Shown here: positions 58,272-64,000 of the stretch, one piece after another | Position numbering within the stretch: the stretch's first letter is position 1 | Layout: every line of letters begins with the position of its first letter | NCBI RefSeq assembly: GCF_002294985.1 | Contig: NZ_NSGE01000009.1 | Location: forward strand, 124,001-188,000 | DNA: 64,000 nt | Origin: Mesorhizobium sp. WSM3862 | Lineage (GTDB): Bacteria > Pseudomonadota > Alphaproteobacteria > Rhizobiales > Rhizobiaceae | Direction: 5' to 3' | Notes under the pieces: model-generated | Told to the model about the DNA's origin: nothing | Seen by the model: the letters and a program-made list of their open reading frames with translations, nothing else | Database searches by the model: none | Translations under genes and position numbers: made by a program

Positions 58272-59249
58272 ATGCGCAAGATCCTGTCGACGCACCCGCT
58301 CCATCCGCGCGCGACAAGCATGCTGGCGGGAGCCGGCCGGCTGGTCGTCGCGTCCGCGCTCGATGCAAAAACACTGGCTGTCGAGGCGAACGACGCCGAC
58401 ATCGTCATCGTCCGAGCGCCGCTGCCGCCGGAGCTGTTCGCAGGCGCGTCCCTGCTGCGCGCTGCGATCCGCCATGGCGCGGGGCTGGACATGATCCCGG
58501 TCGAGGCGGCCACCGCCGCCGGCGTCCTAGTGGCGAACGTGCCGGCCGTCAATGCCCGCTCGGTGGCCGAACATGTAATGTTCACGGCGCTCGCGCTGCT
58601 CAGGCGCTTCCGCATGATGGATCGCGACCTGCGCGCCAAGGGCTGGCTCGCCGGGCGCGAGCACGCCAATTCGACCAGCGAGCTCGCCGGCAAGACGATC
58701 GGCATTGTCGGCCTCGGCGCCGTCGGCCAGGCCGTCGGCCACATCGCCGCGCACGGCTTCGACCTCAAGGTCGTGGCGACGACGCGCAGCCTGCGCCCGG
58801 CGCCCGAGCGCGTCGGTTTCCTGTCGATAGACGCGCTGGTCGAGCAGAGCGACATCATCGTGCTCTGCTGCCCGCTGACCGAGGAGACGCGCGGCCTGAT
58901 CAGCCGCGAGCGCATCGCCCGCATGAAGCCCAATGCGCTGTTGATCAATGTCTCGCGCGGGCCGGTGGTCGATGACGAGGCGCTGATTGAAGCGCTGCGA
59001 AAAGGCCGTATCGGCGGTGCGGCGCTCGACGTCTTTGCGACCCAGCCGCTGCCGCCGAGCCATCCCTATTTCAGCTTCGACAACGTCATCATCACTCCGC
59101 ATATGGCCGGCATCACCGAGGAATCGATGATGCGCATGGGCGTCGGCGCTGCGAACGAGGCCTTGCTGGTGCTTGCCGACAAGCTGCCGGTCAACCTGCG
59201 GAACCCGGAAGTGATCGAGCGTTACCGCCGGCGCTTTCCGGCCGACTGA
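58272..59249 (+). CDS. D-2-hydroxyacid dehydrogenase family protein with Glu-to-Gln at the catalytic position
   Basis: A 325-residue NAD-dependent dehydrogenase. The Rossmann motif is GIVGLGAVGQAVG (~144-156), the catalytic Arg is R229 (NVSRGPVVDD), and the His is H277 (ITPHMAG). The usual DVFxxEP motif reads DVFATQPLP, so the catalytic Glu is replaced by Gln258. It may use a 2-keto acid produced by the enolase-family dehydratase, in reverse or as a related reaction. The ATG at 58272 was chosen; a TTG at 58263 overlaps the regulator stop. Confidence 0.86.
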   Translation: MRKILSTHPLHPRATSMLAGAGRLVVASALDAKTLAVEANDADIVIVRAPLPPELFAGASLLRAAIRHGAGLDMIPVEAATAAGVLVANVPAVNARSVAEHVMFTALALLRRFRMMDRDLRAKGWLAGREHANSTSELAGKTIGIVGLGAVGQAVGHIAAHGFDLKVVATTRSLRPAPERVGFLSIDALVEQSDIIVLCCPLTEETRGLISRERIARMKPNALLINVSRGPVVDDEALIEALRKGRIGGAALDVFATQPLPPSHPYFSFDNVIITPHMAGITEESMMRMGVGAANEALLVLADKLPVNLRNPEVIERYRRRFPAD

Positions 59250-59268
59250 TTGCGCCGCAGCCACCACC

Positions 59269-60564
59269 TCAACCGCTCAGCAAAGCCTCCACCGCGGCAG
59301 CAATTCCGAGCAGACGTCGGTCGTGCCCATGCCTCGCCACCAGCATCAGCCCAGCCGGCAGCTTCGTGCCCGGCATCGGCAGCGAGATCGCACAGAGATC
59401 GAACTGGTTGGGGACCTGCGTGTTGCGCAGGAGCAAGCCTTCCGTCCTGTCGCGTAGCGCTTCGTCGCCGGCCATCGCCGCGATCGACGGCGCGACCATC
59501 GGCACGGTCGGCAGAGCAAGCGCGTCGACCGCTTGCAGCCGTTCCGTCATGGCCGCGACCAGTTCCGCCCGGCGACGGATTGTCCTGATATAGGCGGAAG
59601 CGGGAACCGTCAGCGCGCGCGACAAAGGCCCGCTGACATGTGGGTCCACGGGCACCGAGGCGCCGGTCGCCAGCCAGTCGGCATGCACCTCCGCACCCTC
59701 CATCGACGCGATCGAGGCGCGCACGGTCGCCGCGCGCATCCCGCCGATAAGGTCATCGATCGACAGATCGGCGACGCGTGCGCCTGCCCGCTCCATTTGG
59801 CCGGTGCAGGCCTCAAAGGCCGCGGCGACCTCGGCTAGCGTGTCGTCGAACAGCCGGCCGCGCGGAACGCCGATGCGCAGACCGGCGAGCGGGATCGGCT
59901 GGAGGGGAACCGGCTCCTCCCCCGCCATGATCGCGTCGGCAACCGCGCAATCAGCGACGCTGCGGGCGAGCGGACCGATCGAATCCAGTGTCGCCGACAA
60001 GGGAAACGCGCCGTCCAAGGACACGCGCCGGGCCGTCGGCTTGAAGCCGACGACGCCGTTGAGCGAGGCCGGGATGCGCACCGAGCCGCCCGTGTCCGAG
60101 CCGATCGAGATCTGGCTGCTGCCTTCGCCTACCGCAACGCCGGCGCCGGATGAAGAACCGCCCGGGATCAGGCTGGCATCCGCCGCATTGCCCGGTGTGC
60201 CGTAGTGCAGGTTGTCGCCGATCGCGGTGAAGGCGAATTCGGTCATGTTGGTCTTGCCGAGGATCACCGCGCCCGCCTGGCGCAGCCGGCGTACGATCGC
60301 CGCGTCCTGCGCGGCGGGCTGAGCACCGGCGAGCATCAGCGAGCCTGCCCGGGTCGGCTCGCCGGCGACATCGAACAGATCCTTGATCGACACGACCACG
60401 CCATCGAGCGGCCCGAGGCAGACGCCGGCTCTTTGCCGCGCGTCGGCTGCATCCGCTGCGGCGAGCGCCGCTTGGGTATATAGCTTGACGTAGACCTTTT
60501 CGTCAGCCGCGCGATTGGCAAGACGTGACAGGATCATTTCGAGACGGTCGCGCACGGATTGCAT
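59269..60564 (-). CDS. Amidase signature family hydrolase
   Basis: A 431-residue amidase. The Ser-cisSer-Lys triad is visible: K61 (VSIKDLF), the serine run S137-S139 (GGSSSGAG) and S161 (TGGSVRIPASLNG). The C-terminus has FDLCAISLPMPG, the AtzF/GatA-like substrate wall. It is convergent with the D-2-hydroxyacid dehydrogenase gene, so it is not part of that operon. The ATG at 60564 (MQSVRDRLEM) is family-like; GGAG lies 12 nt in front. The substrate is unknown. Confidence 0.87.
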   Translation of the reverse strand: MQSVRDRLEMILSRLANRAADEKVYVKLYTQAALAAADAADARQRAGVCLGPLDGVVVSIKDLFDVAGEPTRAGSLMLAGAQPAAQDAAIVRRLRQAGAVILGKTNMTEFAFTAIGDNLHYGTPGNAADASLIPGGSSSGAGVAVGEGSSQISIGSDTGGSVRIPASLNGVVGFKPTARRVSLDGAFPLSATLDSIGPLARSVADCAVADAIMAGEEPVPLQPIPLAGLRIGVPRGRLFDDTLAEVAAAFEACTGQMERAGARVADLSIDDLIGGMRAATVRASIASMEGAEVHADWLATGASVPVDPHVSGPLSRALTVPASAYIRTIRRRAELVAAMTERLQAVDALALPTVPMVAPSIAAMAGDEALRDRTEGLLLRNTQVPNQFDLCAISLPMPGTKLPAGLMLVARHGHDRRLLGIAAAVEALLSG

Positions 60565-60677
60565 GTCGATGTCGGACTCCGCAAGGATGCAACGTCTTTT
60601 AAGGCAGCCGATTTGGCTAGCGGATGGATAACCCGGCAAGGGTGCCTTTGCACCTGCCAGCGATAGGAAAGAGACTG

Positions 60678-61025
60678 ATGCTGTACAAAGGCAGTTGCCA
60701 CTGCGGCAAGGTGGCTTTCGAGGTCGCAGGCGAGCTCGGCGGCGCCGTGCGCTGCAACTGCTCGATCTGCGCGCGCAAGGGAGCGCTGCTTTGGGCCGTG
60801 CCGCACGCCAGCATGCGCCTGGTTGCCTGGGCCGACGACCTCGGCAAATATACCTTCGGCAAGGGCTTGATCGCGCATCGCTTCTGCCGGACTTGCGGCA
60901 TCCATCCCTTCGCCGAGGATGTCAGGCAAGGCAGCGAGCGCAGCGCCTACATCAACATCAATTGCCTCGACGGCATCGATCACGCCGCCATCGAGGTATT
61001 CGAGTTCGACGGCCGCTCGGCTTAG
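60678..61025 (+). CDS. GFA family (glutathione-dependent formaldehyde-activating/CENP-V) zinc protein
   Basis: A 115-residue protein. Zinc ligands are in GSCHCGKVAFEV (Cys-x-Cys), RCNCSICARKG (Cys-x-Cys-x2-Cys) and HRFCRTCGIHPF (Cys-x2-Cys), a complete two-zinc GFA set. The TCGIHPFAED segment is family-typical. The ATG at 60678 follows AGGAAAGA. Although named after Gfa of Paracoccus, most members have no proven glutathione-formaldehyde activity. It is divergent from the amidase, and convergent with the MFS gene across a hairpin. Confidence 0.87.
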   Translation: MLYKGSCHCGKVAFEVAGELGGAVRCNCSICARKGALLWAVPHASMRLVAWADDLGKYTFGKGLIAHRFCRTCGIHPFAEDVRQGSERSAYININCLDGIDHAAIEVFEFDGRSA

Positions 61026-61043
61026 TCCAGACTGCATCGCTCT

Positions 61044-61078
61044 GCCGACAAGCCGGCCGTACCGGCTGGCTTGTCGGC
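61044..61078. terminator. Hairpin between convergent GFA and MFS genes
   Basis: GCCGACAAGCC (61044-61054) pairs perfectly with GGCTTGTCGGC (61068-61078), with further pairing in the 13-nt loop. Its position between two stop codons suggests a bidirectional terminator. Confidence 0.7.
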
Positions 61079-61084
61079 CCAAGG

Positions 61085-62299
61085 TTAATCAACCTGTTTC
61101 GGCCCGACGGCGAAAGTCACCAGCGCCGCGAGCAGCGTTGCCATGGCACCGTAGCCGAATGCGCTGGCGACGCCGGCATGGTCGACCAGCAGGCCGCCGA
61201 AGACTGCGCCCAGCGCGATCGCCACCTGGAACGTCGCGACCATCAGGCCGCCGGCGCTCTCGGCCTGGTCGGGAGCGGCGCGCACCAGCCAAGTCTGCAG
61301 CCCGACCGGCACCGCGCCGAAGGCAAAGCCCCATGCTGCAACTGCGATCGCTGCAATCACCGGTGAAGCGCCGATGGTGAGCATGGCAAGCGCCGACAGC
61401 GCGATCAGCAGCGGCGCCAATCCGACCGCAAGCTTCAGATTGCGCTCGGCCAGGAAGGCGCCGGCGAAATTGCCGAAGAAGCCGCCGATGCCATAGGCGA
61501 GCAGCACCAGCGAGATGGTCTCGATCGGCATGACCGGCACCGTCTCCAGGAATGGCCGCACATAGGTGAAGCCGGCAAACTGTCCCGAGGCGACGAGCAG
61601 CACGACCAGCAGGGCGATGCGGATCGTCCGCCGCTTCAGTACCTCGATCAGCGTGCGAAAGCTCGCCACGGCCGTCGGCGGCAGGCTGGGGATGGTGGCA
61701 AGCTGTACGAGCAGCGTCAGCGCGCCGACGACCGCCGCGATCATGAAGGCCGTGCGCCAGCCCCAGATGTCGCCGACATAGGCGCCGACCGGCGCCGCGG
61801 TGACGGTCGCCACCGATACGCCGGTCAGGATGATCGACATGGCGCGCGGCATCAGCCGCATCGGCACCAGCCGCATCGCCATGGCGGCCGACATCGACCA
61901 GAAGCCGCCCAGCGCGACGCCCAGGACCACGCGGGCCAGAAGCAGCATCGTGAGCGAGGAGGCGAAGGCGGCAAGCAGGTTGGAGACGATCAGAAGCACG
62001 GTGAGCAGCCACATGACCAGCCTGCGGTCCAGCCGCTTGGTGACGATGGCCATCGTGGGTGCTGCGATCGCGCCGACGACGGCCGTCGCCGTCACGGCCT
62101 GGCCGGCGGCGCCTTCGCTGACGCCGAGATCCTGCGCCAGCCGCGTCAGCAGGCTGGCGGGCAGAAATTCGGCTGTCACCAAGCCAAACACGCCGAGCGC
62201 CAGCGAGACCACCGCGCCCCATACAGGCTCGCTTCGCTCCTCGGCTTCGGTTCTATCGAGAACGGCGGCATCGATGACGCCTGTGGCGGGTTCGGTCAT
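61085..62299 (-). CDS. MFS transporter (sugar/drug efflux type)
   Basis: A 404-residue 12-span major facilitator. LGVFGLVTAEFLPASLLTRL in the first span and GQAVTATAVVGAIAAPTMAI are the DHA1/SotB-AraJ-like signature; LDRRLVMWLL is the loop 2-3 motif A region. It exports sugars, drugs or amino acids; the substrate is unknown. The ATG at 62299 has GGAGATTTTCCC in front; the 423-codon frame is too long. It is divergent from an AraC regulator that probably controls it. Confidence 0.87.
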   Translation of the reverse strand: MTEPATGVIDAAVLDRTEAEERSEPVWGAVVSLALGVFGLVTAEFLPASLLTRLAQDLGVSEGAAGQAVTATAVVGAIAAPTMAIVTKRLDRRLVMWLLTVLLIVSNLLAAFASSLTMLLLARVVLGVALGGFWSMSAAMAMRLVPMRLMPRAMSIILTGVSVATVTAAPVGAYVGDIWGWRTAFMIAAVVGALTLLVQLATIPSLPPTAVASFRTLIEVLKRRTIRIALLVVLLVASGQFAGFTYVRPFLETVPVMPIETISLVLLAYGIGGFFGNFAGAFLAERNLKLAVGLAPLLIALSALAMLTIGASPVIAAIAVAAWGFAFGAVPVGLQTWLVRAAPDQAESAGGLMVATFQVAIALGAVFGGLLVDHAGVASAFGYGAMATLLAALVTFAVGPKQVD

Positions 62300-62435
62300 G
62301 GGAAAATCTCCGATCTGTTTTGCGGCGCCACTTGAGACCGCCAGTTCGGGATCCACCCGTTACACGCCCGGCGCGCGACGCTGCAGTGCAACATAGGGAG
62401 TGACCGGCTGGAGTTTCCATGCTAGAAACGCCGGA

Positions 62436-63404
62436 ATGAATTACAATTCGTCCAAAACCACATTCCCGGCCTCCGGCGATCCGCTGACCGACATGCTGCG
62501 CGGATTGCGGCTCGACGGCGTCGACTATGGCCGCTGCGTGCTGGGCGAACCGTGGGCCGTTTCCTTCCCCGCGCAGAAGGCGGCGCGGTTCCATTTCATC
62601 GGCCAGCAGGGCTGCTGGCTATTCTCGCCGGCCAAGGAATGGATCGAGCTCTCGGTCGGCGACGCGCTCTTGATCCCGCGTGGCGGCGAGCATGTGCTGG
62701 CGAGCGCGCCGGGCGTTCCGCCCGTGCCGATCGGCCGCTACACGATCGAGCCGGTCTGCGAGAACATCTATGACGTCTCCAACGGCTGCGACGGCTGCAA
62801 GACCTTGCTGTTTTGCGGCAGCATGCATTTCAATCTCGACGGCTCGCATCCGCTGCTCGACATGATGCCCGACCTGATGCAAGCGCATAAGCTGATGGCG
62901 AACGCCCCGGGCATCCAGCATCTGCTCGATGCGATGGCCGGCGAGGTGACGATGGACCGGGTCGGCTCCGGCGGCATTCTCGCCCGCTTGGCTGACGTGC
63001 TCGCCGCCACAATCATCCGCTCCTGGGTAGAGAACGGCTGCGGCGACGCGACCGGATGGATCGCCGCGGTCCGCAATCCCGACGTCGGCAAGGTGCTCGC
63101 CGCTATTCATCTGCAGCCCGACCGCGATTGGACGGTGGCGGCCCTGGCCCGATTGATGGGCGCGTCTCGCTCCGCCTTCGCGCAGCGCTTCGCCACCGTG
63201 GTCGGCGAGACGCCGGCCAAATATGTGCTGCGCGTGCGCATGCATCAGGCACGGCAATGGCTCGCCCGCGACGGGCTGCGGGTGTCTGTCGTGGCGGCGA
63301 AACTGGCCTACGATTCGGAAGCTTCCTTCAGCCGCGCCTTCAAGCGGGTGATGGGTGTCGCGCCGAGCCATCTGCGCAACGGCGGCGGCGGCGAGCCATT
63401 CTGA
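62436..63404 (+). CDS. AraC family transcriptional regulator (AraC_binding_2/cupin_6 N-terminus)
   Basis: A 322-residue regulator. The N-terminal cupin-like domain (~20-190) contains VSFPAQKAARFHFIGQQGCW and VGDALLIPRGGEHVL, and a CENIYDVSNGCDGCKTLLFC stretch with four cysteines. The C-terminal double helix-turn-helix (~225-320) has WTVAALARLMGASRSAFAQR and LAYDSEASFSRAFKRVMGVA. It is divergent from the MFS gene, a common regulator-exporter pair. The ATG at 62436 was chosen; the first ORF codon is 12 codons upstream. Confidence 0.88.
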   Translation: MNYNSSKTTFPASGDPLTDMLRGLRLDGVDYGRCVLGEPWAVSFPAQKAARFHFIGQQGCWLFSPAKEWIELSVGDALLIPRGGEHVLASAPGVPPVPIGRYTIEPVCENIYDVSNGCDGCKTLLFCGSMHFNLDGSHPLLDMMPDLMQAHKLMANAPGIQHLLDAMAGEVTMDRVGSGGILARLADVLAATIIRSWVENGCGDATGWIAAVRNPDVGKVLAAIHLQPDRDWTVAALARLMGASRSAFAQRFATVVGETPAKYVLRVRMHQARQWLARDGLRVSVVAAKLAYDSEASFSRAFKRVMGVAPSHLRNGGGGEPF

Positions 63405-63512
63405 CAGGGCGTTCAGGTCGCTGCCACGCTGGAGGAATTGCCAAGTCTTTTGGACGACGCGTCATTCTTCACCGACAGGGATTGCCTAAGCTGACCGCAG
63501 GAGGAACCGCTC

Positions 63513-63944
63513 ATGGCTAACCAACTCGCAGCGCTTGCGCTCGCCGCGCTCACCATCTCTCCTGGACAGGCATTCGGCCTTGAAGACAGCTATCTGACGG
63601 CCGACAAGATCCCTTATGTCGTCGAAGCGCCGGACCAGCCGCAGCGCCTCGGCCCGCTATGGGGCTCGCGAGCCGAGGGCGCGGCCGGCACGCTGCTCAA
63701 ATTTCCCGGCAACTGGCGCGCGCCGGTCCACGCGCACACCGCCGACTATCGCGCCGTGGTCATCAAGGGGCTCTGGGCGCATTGGCAGATCCAAGGCGGC
63801 GAGGCGACCAAGGTCGAGCTGCCGCCGGGCTCCTACTGGACTCAGAAAGCCAACGAGATGCATGACGATGCCTGCCTGTCCGACACCGAATGCGTGATCC
63901 TGCTGATCAACGACACGCCCTACGAGACCTATCTGCCGAAGTAA
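63513..63944 (+). CDS. Exported cupin-domain protein (DUF4437-like)
   Basis: A 143-residue protein. A signal peptide (MANQLAALALAALTISPGQA, cleavage near residue 20-22) precedes a small single-cupin domain: RAPVHAHTADYRAVVIKGLW contains HxH metal ligands, LPPGSYWTQKANEMHDDACL a later His, and the two cysteines of DACLSDTECV could form a disulfide. DUF4437-type periplasmic cupins fit this layout. The ATG at 63513 follows AGGAGG. The last 56 bases of the window hold no gene. Confidence 0.75.
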   Translation: MANQLAALALAALTISPGQAFGLEDSYLTADKIPYVVEAPDQPQRLGPLWGSRAEGAAGTLLKFPGNWRAPVHAHTADYRAVVIKGLWAHWQIQGGEATKVELPPGSYWTQKANEMHDDACLSDTECVILLINDTPYETYLPK

Positions 63945-64000
63945 GTGCAGGCCGATAGCAATCGGCCGGTCCGCCCGCTATCCGGCGTGCCGCAAGCTGA

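Overview
The window is high-GC, densely coded alphaproteobacterial DNA that looks like a Mesorhizobium-type member of the Rhizobiales. Supporting this are the cysG-DUF2849-cysI-cysH arrangement, the many periplasmic-binding-protein sugar transporters with their own LacI/GntR regulators, the form of the carbon-phosphorus (C-P) lyase operon with two phnE genes, CTTGA(C/A)-N17-type promoters, and several palindromic intergenic repeats of the kind scattered through rhizobial chromosomes. I saw no tRNA, rRNA, CRISPR, insertion sequence, integrase or phage gene. The window reads as ordinary chromosome rich in catabolic operons.

Layout. 1-3659 (minus): assimilatory sulfate/sulfite reduction operon, siroheme synthase (cysG), DUF2849, sulfite/nitrite reductase (cysI) and the start of cysH, cut by the window edge. 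4.1-12.6 kb: housekeeping and envelope genes (host-attachment-type protein, YbaL-type K+/H+ antiporter, SDR, class A penicillin-binding protein, small hypotheticals, RNase D). 12.7-18 kb: M20 dipeptidase, an unannotated ~150-nt small RNA, polA and zur. 18.1-26.9 kb: a CUT1-type sugar ABC operon with a Gfo/Idh/MocA dehydrogenase and a PF01261 isomerase, divergent from a LacI regulator; two copies of one palindrome sit in the shared intergenic region. 27-31.8 kb: gnd, then a copper-handling operon (DUF2946, PCuAC chaperone, DUF1775/YcnI, CopC-CopD fusion). 31.9-40.5 kb: a GntR/FCD regulator with two winged helices, an altronate-dehydratase-family enzyme, an aldo/keto reductase, a ribose-type ABC transporter and a zinc alcohol dehydrogenase, probably one sugar or sugar-acid pathway.

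40.6-51.5 kb: phosphonate utilisation. phnF is divergent from phnG-H-I-J-K-L, a hexapeptide transferase, and phnC-D-E-E. The core C-P lyase (GHIJ), the two ATPases (KL) and the phosphonate importer (CDEE) are complete; phnM and phnN are not in the window. 51.7-59.2 kb: a divergent catabolic regulon, three minus-strand genes (two PF01261 TIM barrels and a Gfo/Idh/MocA dehydrogenase) opposite four plus-strand genes (a third PF01261 protein, an enolase-superfamily dehydratase, a GntR/FCD regulator, a D-2-hydroxyacid dehydrogenase). Two TGGT-N3-ACCA palindromes lie in the region between them. 59.3-64 kb: amidase, GFA-type zinc protein, MFS exporter divergent from an AraC regulator, and an exported cupin.

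The most interesting items are the polA-linked small RNA with C-rich loops, the tandem-winged-helix GntR with a repeated operator-like motif, the PhnJ tail apparently made from an intergenic repeat, the antisense small membrane ORF inside the phn operon, and the two Gfo/Idh-PF01261 clusters whose substrates are unknown.
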